Counted from the first letter of the stretch, positions 46,640 to 57,157 are shown. The stretch: 64,000 bases of DNA from Flaviramulus multivorans (GCF_021728415.1 NZ_JAKKDV010000004.1:62001-126000), one strand, 5' to 3'. Notes: generated by a model not told the origin, from the sequence alone. Made by a program: numbers and translations.

Positions 46640-48757
46640 TTGAGAAAAAAAATTCAACATATTAGTATTAAATCAGAAACTTCAAGTTTAAAGCCTGAAA
46701 AGAAAATCTTTAATACAGCTGAAGGCATAGAGATTAAGTCTGTCTATTCAAAAAACGACATTAAAGATTTAGAGCATTTAAATTTTGTTGCTGGAATTAC
46801 ACCAAATTTACGAGGCCCTTATTCAACAATGTATGTTCGTAGGCCTTGGACTATTAGGCAGTATGCTGGATTTTCAACAGCTGAAGAAAGCAATGCTTTT
46901 TACAGGCGCAATTTAGCTGCAGGTCAAAAAGGACTCTCTGTCGCATTTGATTTAGCTACACATCGTGGGTATGATTCAGACCATGAACGTGTGGTCGGCG
47001 ATGTTGGTAAAGCAGGTGTTGCGATTGATTCGGTTGAGGATATGAAGCTACTTTTTGACCAGATTCCTTTAGATAAAATGTCGGTTTCCATGACTATGAA
47101 TGGTGCTGTTCTACCAATTATGGCATTTTATATTGTAGCTGCAGAAGAACAAGGTGTAAAACCCGAACATTTAGCTGGCACAATTCAAAACGATATTCTC
47201 AAAGAATTTATGGTGCGAAATACATACATCTATCCACCTACGCCATCCATGAAAATCATTTCTGATATTTTTGAATATACCAGCAAAAATATGCCTAAAT
47301 TCAACAGTATAAGTATTTCTGGCTACCACATGCAAGAAGCTGGAGCTACCTGCGATATTGAGCTAGCTTACACACTTGCCGATGGTTTAGAATACATTAG
47401 AAAAGGATTAGACGCTGGCATGAATATCGACACCTTTGCTCCTCGCCTTTCGTTTTTCTGGGCTATTGGCATGAACCACTTTATGGAAATTGCTAAAATG
47501 CGTGCCGCGCGTATGTTGTGGGCAAAATTAGTAAAACAATTTAACCCTAAAGATGAGAAATCACTCGCTTTACGTACCCATTGTCAAACCTCTGGTTGGA
47601 GCTTAACCGAGCAAGACCCATTTAACAATGTAGCCAGAACTACTATTGAAGCGGCCGCGGCTGCCTTTGGCGGCACACAAAGTTTACATACAAATGCACT
47701 AGACGAAGCTATTGCTTTACCTACCGATTTTTCAGCACGTATAGCACGTAACACCCAGATATATTTACAAGAAGAAACAAAAATCACCAAAACAGTAGAC
47801 CCTTGGGCGGGCAGTTATTACGTTGAAAAACTAACACACGATATTGCTCAAAAAGCTTGGGAACTAATTGAAGAAGTGGAAACTTTGGGTGGAATGACTA
47901 AAGCTATTGAGGCCGGTATTCCTAAAATTAGAATTGAAGAAGCTGCTGCAAAAAAACAAGCACGGATTGATTCTGGGCAAGATATTATTGTAGGTGTAAA
48001 TAAATTTAGACTGGATGAGGAAGATCCTATCTCCACTTTAGAAGTCGATAATCAAACGGTTAGAAATTCTCAAATAGAACGATTAAATCAATTAAAAGCT
48101 TCAAGAAATTCTGAAAAAGTAAAAGAAACACTATCAAAATTAACCGAAGTAGCACGAACAGGACAAGAAAATTTATTAGCTTTAGCTGTTGATGCAGCTC
48201 GCGAGCGTGCTACGCTTGGTGAAATAAGTGATGCTTTAGAAGTTGCATTCGGACGTTATAAGGCTCAAATAAAATCATTTTCTGGTGTGTATAGTAAAGA
48301 AATAAAAAACGATGTGTCTTTTAAAAAGGCACAAGAATTAGCCGATAAGTTTGCGGAACAAGATGGTAGAAGACCACGTATTATGATTGCTAAAATGGGG
48401 CAAGATGGTCATGATCGAGGTGCCAAAGTTGTTGCAACTGGTTATGCCGATGTTGGTTTTGATGTAGATATTGGTCCTTTATTTCAAACACCACAAGAAG
48501 CCGCAAAACAAGCGGTGGAAAACGACGTTCATATTTTAGGCGTATCATCACTTGCTGCTGGACATAAAACCTTAGTACCACAGGTAATTGAGGAGTTAAA
48601 AAAATACGGTAGAGATGATATCGTGGTAATTGTGGGTGGTGTAATACCCAAACAAGATTATCAATTTTTATTTGATGCTGGTGCTGTGGCTGTATTTGGT
48701 CCGGGAACAAAAATTAGTGATGCAGCGATTAAAATTTTAGAGATTTTGATTGATTGA
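46640..48757 (+). CDS. mutB: methylmalonyl-CoA mutase large subunit
   Basis: This 705-residue catalytic subunit rearranges methylmalonyl-CoA and succinyl-CoA. It has a TIM barrel with [19 protein letters not shown] (about 67–85) and [10 protein letters not shown] (about 228), and a C-terminal B12-binding domain with DGHDRG at 589–594, where His591 is the lower cobalt ligand. The start is TTG; the next in-frame ATG would delete about 60 residues. It follows the lipoprotein by one base. The role is propionate or odd-chain metabolism. Confidence 0.96.
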   Translation: MRKKIQHISIKSETSSLKPEKKIFNTAEGIEIKSVYSKNDIKDLEHLNFVAGITPNLRGPYSTMYVRRPWTIRQYAGFSTAEESNAFYRRNLAAGQKGLSVAFDLATHRGYDSDHERVVGDVGKAGVAIDSVEDMKLLFDQIPLDKMSVSMTMNGAVLPIMAFYIVAAEEQGVKPEHLAGTIQNDILKEFMVRNTYIYPPTPSMKIISDIFEYTSKNMPKFNSISISGYHMQEAGATCDIELAYTLADGLEYIRKGLDAGMNIDTFAPRLSFFWAIGMNHFMEIAKMRAARMLWAKLVKQFNPKDEKSLALRTHCQTSGWSLTEQDPFNNVARTTIEAAAAAFGGTQSLHTNALDEAIALPTDFSARIARNTQIYLQEETKITKTVDPWAGSYYVEKLTHDIAQKAWELIEEVETLGGMTKAIEAGIPKIRIEEAAAKKQARIDSGQDIIVGVNKFRLDEEDPISTLEVDNQTVRNSQIERLNQLKASRNSEKVKETLSKLTEVARTGQENLLALAVDAARERATLGEISDALEVAFGRYKAQIKSFSGVYSKEIKNDVSFKKAQELADKFAEQDGRRPRIMIAKMGQDGHDRGAKVVATGYADVGFDVDIGPLFQTPQEAAKQAVENDVHILGVSSLAAGHKTLVPQVIEELKKYGRDDIVVIVGGVIPKQDYQFLFDAGAVAVFGPGTKISDAAIKILEILID

Positions 48758-48780
48758 TTTAACAAATTAACTTTTAAATA

Positions 48781-49269
48781 ATGTTTTATAAAAACTTAGG
48801 CATTTATTTCGCTTTTGCGATAATTCTATTTGCTTGTAATCAGGTTAAAAAAGAATCAAAACTCCATGAAAAAGATAAAATACTAAAACTTCATCATTTA
48901 CAAAGAGATTATCATTTTAATAAAGACTCTATTGCTTTTGCAAACCAACTTTCAAATAATTTTATTTCAGTTAATAAAGGTGAAATTACTTTTCCTAAAA
49001 AAGACGAAACACTTGCTCGGTATAATCGCTATTTCTCTTCTGTCGAATTTATAAAATGGGACGACCTATCTGAACCTATTATTAAATTTTCAAATGATAG
49101 TAGTATGGCTTATACCGTGGTAGAAAAAGAAGTTATTATAACCTATAAAGATAGTAGTGGGAGTTCTGTAGAAGGAAAAACGCTTTTCGCATGGACTGCT
49201 ATTTACAGAAAAGAAAACGGAGAATGGAAAATTGAGTGTGTTACATCTACTAATAAGCCTATCAACTAA
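48781..49269 (+). CDS. lipoprotein with NTF2/SnoaL-like domain
   Basis: A 162-residue predicted lipoprotein with lipobox LFAC (Cys19). After a helical segment it has a region typical of NTF2-like folds: RYNRYFSSVEFIKWDDLSEP followed by TYKDSSG, FAWTAIYRKENGEWKIE and a closing strand. The family is recognised only by this pattern. It is 23 bases downstream of mutB and ends at a terminator. Ligand and function are unknown. Confidence 0.78.
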   Translation: MFYKNLGIYFAFAIILFACNQVKKESKLHEKDKILKLHHLQRDYHFNKDSIAFANQLSNNFISVNKGEITFPKKDETLARYNRYFSSVEFIKWDDLSEPIIKFSNDSSMAYTVVEKEVIITYKDSSGSSVEGKTLFAWTAIYRKENGEWKIECVTSTNKPIN

Positions 49270-49300
49270 GTCGCTAGGTTTAAAAATACTATTGTATAAA

Positions 49301-49329
49301 AAAACCTGCCATTAAAAATAGCAGGTTTT
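49301..49329. terminator. bidirectional terminator between convergent genes
   Basis: A perfect 9-base stem, AAAACCTGC with GCAGGTTTT, around an 11-base loop, flanked by A on the left and T on the right. It can end both the mut operon (plus) and the M16 peptidase transcript (minus). Confidence 0.9.
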
Positions 49330-49349
49330 TTTTATTAAGAATTATTTGT

Positions 49350-52109
49350 CTAATCTACTTTCTTGTCTTCATTTTTAATTTCATATTCAACAAAATCTCC
49401 TGCATTAATAACGGTCCAATTATCAAATGTTTTAAAGTATTTTTTAATTACTTTATTAACATCCTCAACGGTTAAACTCGTTACTTTATCTTCAACATTT
49501 TTGTAGAACATCATATCTCTATCATAATATAAGTTGTTGTTAATTGTATTGGCTAGCTCATTATCTTTTGCTCTTGACACATTTTGACCTTGCACCCAAC
49601 TATTCACAGCTACTTTAAGTTCTTCCTCAGTAATACCATCTTTAATAAAACGCTCAATTTCTTCACTAAATCCTTTTTGAACTTTACTTGCGTTTTCAGG
49701 CGCATAAATGGCATATACCAAAATAGAAGATTTTTTATCTTTTGGATTGGAGTCAACACTTACTTGTCCTCCAGCACCATAACTAACGCCATCTTTTTGT
49801 CTTAAACGGGTTGTAATTCTTGAGCTTAATACACCGCCACCAAATATAGAACTAGCTACTTGTAACGCTGCATAGTCGTCATCTACTTGACTGCCTTCAA
49901 AAGACATCATACCTATACTAATAGCATTTTTCTTGTCTGGAGTTTTTATTTTTTCGTTTGTCGCATTGTTAGGAGCATAACCATCAGCAATTGGCTGGTA
50001 AGGTTTATCCGATTTAAAATCAGCAAAATTAGTTTCAAAATAATCTTTTAATTTTTGCTCATCTATATTACCAATTGCTACTAAAGTTGCATTATCTGAA
50101 ATACCATAAAACTCATTATAGTAAGCTTGAATTGCTTCTACAGTAGCTGCATTTATTTCCTCAATATCTTCTTGAATAGTAGTAGCATGTAACGGATGCC
50201 CTTTTTCAAATTTATTATTTAAAATCCCTAATTGTTTACTCGCTAAATAATTAGGCTCCGTTTTGTTTTGTTCTATACTTGCTAAATCTTGTGTTTTAAG
50301 TTTTTCCAATTCTTCTTTATCAAAACTTGGATTTTTAAGCATATCCGTCATTAATGCCAAAGCTTCCATAAGATGTTCTTCGGTCGTATTTATATTGGCA
50401 CTTACTCGACCGTTTGAACCAGAAAAACGGATGGAAGATTTGATCGCACTTAGCTTATCTTCAATATCTTGTCTTGAATTATTTTTAGTGCCTTTATCCA
50501 ACATTCTAGCTGTATAACTAGCTAAACGCCCTTTGTTCATAAAATCGTTTACATTACCATTTCTAATAGTGAATGTAAGCGTCACGGTCTCACCACGATT
50601 ATCTTTCTTAATAAAACCATATTCAATTGGTGTTTTTTGAAGTTCTCCAGAATCTAGTCTGTTTTGAATATTTTCATAAGACACATCAAAAGCTTCACCT
50701 GCGTTTAACCCTTCTTTTCCTTTATAAGAATTCACTAATTCGTTTAAACCTTCTGTATATTCAATTTCAACACGAATAGGCTTTTCTGCTGGAATAAAGT
50801 TTCCAACTGTTCTATTAGTATTGATTAAATAGCGTTGAATAGCTGCATTAACTTTTTCAGGAGTCATGCTTTCCACTCTATCTCTTTGAATTAGAGATAA
50901 TCTCCAATCGCCTGCACCAATAAATTCACTCATATAAGTTCCTAAAAAAGCTGAATTTCTACTAATTTGATCAAATCGTTTTAACAAATTAGCCTTAGCT
51001 CTATTTACCTCTTCTTCAGTAACAGGGTTATTTTTTAAATCATCTAAAAGGGTTAACATAGTACTTTCAGCTTCTGCTAGAGATTTATCTGAAGGTACAT
51101 TAACGTTTATGTACATAAATGATGGCTCTTTGGTAAATGGAGAAAAAGACCAAATACTTGATGCTTTTTTCCCGTCAACTAAAGCTTTATAAAGTCTTCC
51201 TGACGGGTTATCTGTTAAAATTTGTTCAGCAACAGACATAGCAGCAAAATCTTCATGCGAACCTGCAGGTATATGGTATAAAGCTGATACAAGTTGTAAA
51301 TCTCCAACACGACTTAAGGTAACACGTTTCTCTCCATCTTGTGCTGGCTCAACAGTTGGTATATCACGTAATGGTGTGTCTGGATTTTTTATAACCCCAA
51401 ACTTCTTCACAATTAACTCTAAAGTTTTATTAGTATCAAACTTTCCAGTTACCATTAGTACAGCATTGTCTGGTCTGTAATATTTTTTGTAAAAAGCTTT
51501 AAGGTTTTCAATAGGTACTCGCTCGATATCCGACCGATTACCAATGGTAGATTTTCCATAATTATGCCATAAATACGCAGCACTAATTACTTTTTCCATT
51601 AAAACTCCTGTTGGTGAATTCTCACCGCTTTCAAATTCATTTCTAACTACTGAAAATTCAGAATCTAAATCTTTTTTAGCTATGTAAGAGTTAACCATTC
51701 TATCGGCTTCTAAATCCAATGCCCATTCTAAATTGTCATCTGTAGCATTAAACGTTTCAAAATAATTGGTTCTATCATACCAGGTAGTTCCGTTTGGTCT
51801 TGCTCCACGCTCAGTTAATTCTTTTGGAATATCTGGGTGGTTTGGCGTTCCCTTAAACACTAAGTGTTCTAATAAGTGAGCCATTCCTTTTTCGCCATAA
51901 CCCTCATGTCTGGAACCTACTAAATAGGTAATGTTTACTGTTATGGTTTGCGCAGAATTATCTGGAAACAACAACACTTTTAATCCATTATCAAGCATAT
52001 ACTCAGTAATACCTTCAACTTGGGCCGTTTGTTTTATTTGCGCCTCAGCAGTAAAACCGAGTGTGACTGTGATTAAAAAAATTGTAAGAAATTGTTTGAT
52101 TTTTTTCAT
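49350..52109 (-). CDS. M16 family metallopeptidase (pitrilysin-like), double-length
   Basis: A 919-residue secreted zinc peptidase with a signal peptide (about 1–24, ending AEAQ). The N-terminal half carries the inverted zinc motif HLLEH (78–82) with the downstream Glu in the EFESGE region. The C-terminal half is an inactive M16-like repeat that completes the clam-shell chamber. It degrades peptides in the periplasm or at the outer membrane. It is a single gene, divergent from parA, with a terminator on its 3' side. Confidence 0.95.
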   Translation of the reverse strand: MKKIKQFLTIFLITVTLGFTAEAQIKQTAQVEGITEYMLDNGLKVLLFPDNSAQTITVNITYLVGSRHEGYGEKGMAHLLEHLVFKGTPNHPDIPKELTERGARPNGTTWYDRTNYFETFNATDDNLEWALDLEADRMVNSYIAKKDLDSEFSVVRNEFESGENSPTGVLMEKVISAAYLWHNYGKSTIGNRSDIERVPIENLKAFYKKYYRPDNAVLMVTGKFDTNKTLELIVKKFGVIKNPDTPLRDIPTVEPAQDGEKRVTLSRVGDLQLVSALYHIPAGSHEDFAAMSVAEQILTDNPSGRLYKALVDGKKASSIWSFSPFTKEPSFMYINVNVPSDKSLAEAESTMLTLLDDLKNNPVTEEEVNRAKANLLKRFDQISRNSAFLGTYMSEFIGAGDWRLSLIQRDRVESMTPEKVNAAIQRYLINTNRTVGNFIPAEKPIRVEIEYTEGLNELVNSYKGKEGLNAGEAFDVSYENIQNRLDSGELQKTPIEYGFIKKDNRGETVTLTFTIRNGNVNDFMNKGRLASYTARMLDKGTKNNSRQDIEDKLSAIKSSIRFSGSNGRVSANINTTEEHLMEALALMTDMLKNPSFDKEELEKLKTQDLASIEQNKTEPNYLASKQLGILNNKFEKGHPLHATTIQEDIEEINAATVEAIQAYYNEFYGISDNATLVAIGNIDEQKLKDYFETNFADFKSDKPYQPIADGYAPNNATNEKIKTPDKKNAISIGMMSFEGSQVDDDYAALQVASSIFGGGVLSSRITTRLRQKDGVSYGAGGQVSVDSNPKDKKSSILVYAIYAPENASKVQKGFSEEIERFIKDGITEEELKVAVNSWVQGQNVSRAKDNELANTINNNLYYDRDMMFYKNVEDKVTSLTVEDVNKVIKKYFKTFDNWTVINAGDFVEYEIKNEDKKVD

Positions 52110-52309
52110 TATATATAGTTTTTTTCTGAACGCTAAATATATAACTTCAAATTGAAAAAAATGTTAACTTTATTCTAATAATTAAATATAATCGTATCAA
52201 TTTTACTTTACTTTGATTGATTGCTTTCCGTTTACCGATTTGTTAACAAGTTGCATTTTTATTCCTCATAAATAATTGTATTTTTACCGCTTATTAAACC
52301 AAATCATTA

Positions 52310-53074
52310 ATGGGTAAAATTATTGCAATTGCTAATCAAAAAGGCGGTGTTGGGAAAACCACAACCTCCATAAATTTAGCTGCTTCGTTGGGTGTTCTAG
52401 AAAAAAAAGTGTTACTTATAGATGCTGACCCTCAGGCAAATGCAACTTCTGGAATTGGAATTGATGTGGAATCTGTAGAAATAGGAACTTATCAACTTTT
52501 GGAACATTCTAATTCCGCAAGAGAAGCCATCATAAGCACCGAAACTCCTAACTTGGATATTATTCCTGCTCATATTGATTTAGTGGCTATTGAAATAGAG
52601 CTTGTTGATAAAGATGAACGGGAGTACATGCTAAAAAAGGCACTGCAAGAAATTAAGAATGATTACGATTATATTTTAATAGATTGCGCTCCTTCATTGG
52701 GGCTTTTAACTTTAAATGCGTTAACTGCCGCTGATGCTGTAATGATACCTATTCAATGTGAGTATTTCGCCCTTGAAGGCTTAGGAAAACTATTAAATAC
52801 AATTAAAAGTGTACAAAAAATACACAATCCAGCGTTAGATATTGAAGGTTTATTACTAACCATGTATGATTCGCGTTTACGACTATCTAACCAAGTAGTG
52901 GAAGAAGTTCAAAAGCACTTTAACGATATGGTTTTTCAAACAATTATCCAACGTAATGTACGTTTAAGTGAAGCACCTAGTTACGGCGAGAGCATAATTA
53001 ATTACGACGCCAGTAGTAAAGGTGCAAACAATTACTTAAGTTTGGCAAAAGAAATTATCAATAAAAACTCCTAA
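52310..53074 (+). CDS. parA: chromosome-partitioning ATPase ParA (Soj)
   Basis: This 254-residue Walker-type ATPase has the deviant Walker A motif KGGVGKTT (11–18), the Walker A' region DADPQANAT (about 39–47) and the Walker B DYILIDCAPSLGL (about 118). It binds DNA non-specifically and drives origin segregation with ParB. It is chromosomal in type, followed 3 bases later by parB. Confidence 0.97.
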   Translation: MGKIIAIANQKGGVGKTTTSINLAASLGVLEKKVLLIDADPQANATSGIGIDVESVEIGTYQLLEHSNSAREAIISTETPNLDIIPAHIDLVAIEIELVDKDEREYMLKKALQEIKNDYDYILIDCAPSLGLLTLNALTAADAVMIPIQCEYFALEGLGKLLNTIKSVQKIHNPALDIEGLLLTMYDSRLRLSNQVVEEVQKHFNDMVFQTIIQRNVRLSEAPSYGESIINYDASSKGANNYLSLAKEIINKNS

Positions 53075-53077
53075 ATT

Positions 53078-53989
53078 ATGGCTAAGGCAACTAAAAAACA
53101 GGCTTTAGGTAGAGGTTTATCAGCATTATTAAACGACCCTAGTAACGACATTCAATCGGTACAAGATAAAAATGCGGATAAAGTTATTGGGAATATTGTT
53201 GAGTTAGATATAGATTTTATTGAGGTTAATCCGTTTCAACCTCGTACTAATTTCAGCGAAGAATCGTTACGTGAATTGGCTTCTTCTATAAAAGAATTAG
53301 GCATTATTCAACCTATTACGGTTAGAAAATTAGGGGTAAACAAATTCCAATTAGTTTCTGGTGAGCGTCGTTTTAGAGCTTCTAAATTATTAAATTTAGA
53401 AACCATTCCTGCATATGTTAGAATTGCTAACGATCAGGAATCGCTTGAAATGGCATTGGTTGAAAATATCCAACGTCAAGATTTAGACCCTATTGAGATT
53501 GCTTTATCGTACCAACGTTTAATTGACGAAATCAATTTAACCCAAGAGCAAATGAGTGAGCGCGTTGGTAAAAAGCGTTCTACCATTGCTAACTATTTAC
53601 GTTTATTAAAGTTAGACCCTATCATTCAAACCGGGATGCGCGATGGGTTTATTTCTATGGGACATGGGCGTGCTTTAATCACCATTGAAGATCAAACTAT
53701 TCAGTTAGATATCTACGAGAAAATACTATCAAAAAAACTTTCGGTTAGAGAAACTGAAAACCTAGTACGAGATTACAATGCTCCTGATAATAACCTTTCG
53801 ACTTCTAAAAAAGATGACGATGAGGCTATTCCTAAATACATTAAAAAAGGAATTAACGCTTTTTCAGAATACTTTGGCCATAAAATAGACGTTAAAGTCT
53901 CTAAAAACGGAAAAGGGAAAATTACCATTCCGTTTCATTCGGAAGAAGATTTTAATCGTATTAAAAAATTAGTGGAAGGTGCTAAATAA
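53078..53989 (+). CDS. parB: chromosome-partitioning protein ParB (Spo0J)
   Basis: This 303-residue CTP-dependent DNA clamp has the N-terminal ParB motif GRGLSALL (11–18), CTP-binding motifs GERRFR (95–100) and ENIQRQDL (129–136), a helix-turn-helix with LTQEQMSERVGKKRSTIANYLRLL spread over about 163–186, and a C-terminal dimerisation part. It would load at parS sites. I saw no full parS palindrome in the window. It overlaps the next gene by 11 bases. Confidence 0.97.
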   Translation: MAKATKKQALGRGLSALLNDPSNDIQSVQDKNADKVIGNIVELDIDFIEVNPFQPRTNFSEESLRELASSIKELGIIQPITVRKLGVNKFQLVSGERRFRASKLLNLETIPAYVRIANDQESLEMALVENIQRQDLDPIEIALSYQRLIDEINLTQEQMSERVGKKRSTIANYLRLLKLDPIIQTGMRDGFISMGHGRALITIEDQTIQLDIYEKILSKKLSVRETENLVRDYNAPDNNLSTSKKDDDEAIPKYIKKGINAFSEYFGHKIDVKVSKNGKGKITIPFHSEEDFNRIKKLVEGAK

Positions 53990-54593
53990 ATTTCTAATAC
54001 CAAGCATATGCTCCCTTTTGTCTTGTTTTTCTTTGATAGCTCAAGAAAACGATTCAAAAAAAAAACAGCTGCCTGAAGAAGTTGTAGTTGATTCCATTAT
54101 AGAAATTAGAGAACCTATCAATCCCCTTACTCCTGCAAAAGCTGCTTTTTATTCGGCCATTTTACCAGGGTTAGGACAAGCCTACAACAAAAAATATTGG
54201 AAAATCCCTATTGTATACGGAGCTATTGGCACAGGTGTATATTTTTATATTTCAAATAATAAAGAGTACAACCGTTTTAGAGACGCTTATAAAAGTAGGT
54301 TAGCTGGTTTTACCAACGATGAGTTTTATTTTGATGCCGAAGGCAATCAATTAACAAACCCACGGGTAACCACAGAAGGATTAGAGCGCGCACAAAAATT
54401 TTACAGAAGAAATAAAGAAATATCTCTTTTAGTAACCATCGGGCTCTATGCTTTAAACATTATTGACGCTAATGTTGATGCTCATTTACTTCAATATAAT
54501 GTAGATGAAAATTTATCATTAGCACCACATTATAAAATAAATGAATTTGATGCATCGGGCAACGTAGGACTCACTTTAAATTTCAAATTTTAG
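53979..54593 (+). CDS. DUF5683 domain protein
   Basis: A 204-residue protein with a signal-like hydrophobic N-terminus (about 4–21, ending LIAQ) and the family stretch PLTPAKAAFYSAILPGLGQAYN (in two parts: PLTPAKAAFY and SAILPGLGQAYN at about 49–70), followed by one or two membrane segments and a short beta region. The start is GTG inside the end of parB. It sits between parB and dapB in many flavobacteria. Its function is unknown. Confidence 0.85.
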   Translation: MLNKFLIPSICSLLSCFSLIAQENDSKKKQLPEEVVVDSIIEIREPINPLTPAKAAFYSAILPGLGQAYNKKYWKIPIVYGAIGTGVYFYISNNKEYNRFRDAYKSRLAGFTNDEFYFDAEGNQLTNPRVTTEGLERAQKFYRRNKEISLLVTIGLYALNIIDANVDAHLLQYNVDENLSLAPHYKINEFDASGNVGLTLNFKF

Positions 54594-54630
54594 CCTTTAA
54601 AGGCTGCTAGCAAATAATAAAACCAAAAAA

Positions 54631-55335
54631 ATGAAAATTGCTTTACTCGGATACGGAAAAATGGGAAAAACTATTGAGCAAATAGCCCGTAAACGCGGTC
54701 ATGACATTGTTTTAAAAATTGATAAAGACGATACCGATTACGACATTACTAAAGCTGACGTTGCGATAGATTTTAGTATTCCTTCAGTAGCGTTCAACAA
54801 TATCTCAAATTGCATAAATAACAGAGTTCCGGTTATTTCCGGTACCACTGGCTGGTTAGAAAATTACGATAACGCCGTTGCGCTTTGTAAAGAAAAAAAA
54901 GGTGCTTTTATTTATGCTTCAAATTATAGTTTGGGCGTTAATATCTTTTTTGAGCTGAATAAAACACTTGCTAAAATGATGAGTGCTTTAAAGCAATACA
55001 ATGTTTCTATGGAAGAAATTCATCATACTCAAAAACTAGATGCTCCGAGTGGAACTGCTATTTCTTTGGCCAACGATATTATTTCAGAACATGACGGTTA
55101 TAACAATTGGAAACTAGATGAAAACGGATCATCTACTATTCCAATAACAGCAAAACGTATAGAAGATGTTCCTGGAACGCACACTGTAAATTATGAAAGT
55201 GAAGTGGATACTATTACCATAGAACATGTAGCACATAATAGACAAGGATTTGCTTTAGGTGCTGTAGTTGCTGCAGAATGGATAGTTGGAAAAACAGGTG
55301 TATTTACCATGAAAGATGTGTTAAATATTGGTTAA
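54631..55335 (+). CDS. dapB: 4-hydroxy-tetrahydrodipicolinate reductase
   Basis: This 234-residue cytoplasmic NAD(P)H-dependent enzyme of the diaminopimelate/lysine pathway has the Rossmann motif GYGKMGKTI (7–15), SGTTGW (70–75) and the catalytic HHTQKLDAPSGT (131–142) with His131, His132 and Lys135. It is about 35 residues shorter than E. coli DapB but has all key residues. It supplies meso-DAP used by MurE. It starts 37 bases after the DUF5683 gene. Confidence 0.96.
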   Translation: MKIALLGYGKMGKTIEQIARKRGHDIVLKIDKDDTDYDITKADVAIDFSIPSVAFNNISNCINNRVPVISGTTGWLENYDNAVALCKEKKGAFIYASNYSLGVNIFFELNKTLAKMMSALKQYNVSMEEIHHTQKLDAPSGTAISLANDIISEHDGYNNWKLDENGSSTIPITAKRIEDVPGTHTVNYESEVDTITIEHVAHNRQGFALGAVVAAEWIVGKTGVFTMKDVLNIG

Positions 55336-55364
55336 TGCCTTATAATTGTGTAACGTTTCGAATG

Positions 55365-55409
55365 CTTGTTACTACTAACAAAAAATTAATAAATTGTCAT
55401 TAGACAATT
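55365..55409. repeat. two short hairpins before lepB
   Basis: TTGTTA-ctac-TAACAA and then AATTGTC-atta-GACAATT (55392–55409) are perfect short palindromes in a row in the 91-base dapB–lepB gap. Neither is followed by a T run on the plus strand, so they are not standard terminators for dapB. They might shape the lepB leader mRNA or bind a dimeric regulator. Confidence 0.5.
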
Positions 55410-55426
55410 ATCAATAAAATAAGATT

Positions 55427-57157
55427 ATGACTTGGACACAGTGGTTTATATTCCTTTTAATAATTCAAGCAATCCATGGTTTAGGAACTTGGAAATTATA
55501 CATTAAAGCGGGTAGACAAGCTTGGGAAGCATTTATTCCTGTTTACAATGGTGTCGTTTTAATGAAAATAATAAATCGCCCTTGGTGGTGGATTATTATT
55601 ATGTTTTTACCCATAGTAAACCTTATTATGTTAATAGTTGTTTGGGTAGAAACCGCTAGAAGTTTCGGTAAAAACACCTATTTAGATACTTTTTTAGCAG
55701 TTGTTACTCTAGGGTTTTATAATTTCTACTTGAATTATGTTGCCGATGTTACTTATGTAAAAGATAGAGACGTAAATCCAAAATCAAGCTCTGGCGAATG
55801 GACTAGTTCTATACTTTTCGCTATTGTAGCGGCTACCATTGTTCATACGTATTTTATTCAGCCTTTTACCATACCATCATCATCATTAGAAAAGTCATTA
55901 TTAGTTGGAGATTTCTTATTTGTAAGCAAGTTTCATTATGGTGCTAGAGTTCCTATGACTACTGTAGCTGCTCCAATGGTACACGATACCATTCCTGTTT
56001 TAAACAAAAAATCATACTTGTTTGACGACCATAAAGACAGTAAATCATGGAAAAACAAATTACAATTACCCTATTTAAGACTTCCAGGGTTTGAAAAAAT
56101 TGAACGTAACGATATTGTGGTTTTTAACCAACCAGCAGATACGTTGCTAGACATGAACAATTTTACTCCAGATAGGAATTATTATAAACCAATTGATAAA
56201 AAAACAAACCTAGTAAAGCGTTGTGTTGGGGTACCAGGAGATTCTCTGGAAATTAGAGATGGCTATGTTTATATAAATGGTAAGAAAAATGAATTACCAG
56301 ATAGAGCACAATTGCAGCATTATTATACATTGCAATCCAAAATCGAAATTAATAAAGCATTCGTTGATAAATATGAAATTGAAAATTATTGGCGATTTTA
56401 TAAAATAGAAACCAATTTATGGGATAACGATAGAATTCAAAAATATCTAAATGAAAAAGATGAAAATGGAAACTTAAGGTCGTATTTAAAAGAGAGTTCA
56501 AGAGATTCTTTGACTACAGAAGTAGTTGGTTTCATTCAATATAAAGATATGCAAAAACTAAGAATGCAGCCCATATCTGGTAAATTCAACATTAACTTAA
56601 CGGCTAAAAACGCAGAAATAATCAAAAATTTACCAAACACTATATCTTTAAATCAATTTTCATACAAATTAAAAGACCCTACAACATTTCCACATGACCC
56701 CGCATATAATTGGAATTTTGATAACTTCGGACCAATATTTATTCCAGGAGAAGGTTTAACAATTAATCTTAACCTAGATAATTTACCAATATATAAGCGT
56801 TTAATTACAGAATATGAAGGTAATACGTTGCAAGTAAAAGGCAACCAAATTTTAATCAATGACCAAGTTGCTAATACCTATACTTGTAAGCAAGATTATT
56901 ATTGGATGATGGGTGACAATAGAAATAATTCTATTGATGCAAGAGGTTGGGGGTTTACCCCTTTTAACCATGTTTTGGGTAAACCTGTATTTATCTGGAT
57001 GAGTTGGGATGGTTTTCCAAATGCCAGATGGGAGCGTTTCTTCACAACTGTTGGTGGTTCTGGAAAAGCAACTTCATACTTTATTCCTTTTTTAATAGCA
57101 CTTTTTGGATGGGTTGGTTTTAGTAAATGGAGAAAACGCAAAAAAAGTAATAGTTAG
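55427..57157 (+). CDS. lepB: signal peptidase I with N-terminal membrane domain and large insert
   Basis: A 576-residue S26 leader peptidase. An N-terminal DUF5684-like region with about four helices (1–110) precedes the catalytic domain. Catalytic Ser153 is in IPSSSLEKS and the general base Lys264 is in LVKRCVGVPGDS. The GDNRNNSIDARGWGF box E is near residue 495. A long insert of about 200 residues (285–485) separates the Lys box from box E. A C-terminal helix is near 555–570. It cleaves signal peptides of exported proteins. Confidence 0.94.
   Translation: MTWTQWFIFLLIIQAIHGLGTWKLYIKAGRQAWEAFIPVYNGVVLMKIINRPWWWIIIMFLPIVNLIMLIVVWVETARSFGKNTYLDTFLAVVTLGFYNFYLNYVADVTYVKDRDVNPKSSSGEWTSSILFAIVAATIVHTYFIQPFTIPSSSLEKSLLVGDFLFVSKFHYGARVPMTTVAAPMVHDTIPVLNKKSYLFDDHKDSKSWKNKLQLPYLRLPGFEKIERNDIVVFNQPADTLLDMNNFTPDRNYYKPIDKKTNLVKRCVGVPGDSLEIRDGYVYINGKKNELPDRAQLQHYYTLQSKIEINKAFVDKYEIENYWRFYKIETNLWDNDRIQKYLNEKDENGNLRSYLKESSRDSLTTEVVGFIQYKDMQKLRMQPISGKFNINLTAKNAEIIKNLPNTISLNQFSYKLKDPTTFPHDPAYNWNFDNFGPIFIPGEGLTINLNLDNLPIYKRLITEYEGNTLQVKGNQILINDQVANTYTCKQDYYWMMGDNRNNSIDARGWGFTPFNHVLGKPVFIWMSWDGFPNARWERFFTTVGGSGKATSYFIPFLIALFGWVGFSKWRKRKKSNS

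Noticed and set aside
48390-48710. 106-codon open frame antisense to mutB
   Set aside because: It lies wholly within the conserved B12-binding domain of mutB and its predicted protein is His/Gln-rich with no family resemblance.
52110-52309. Origin-like or promoter features between the M16 gene and parA
   Set aside because: The 200 bases are AT-rich, but I found no DnaA-box cluster, full TAnnTTTG box with TTG, or repeat.
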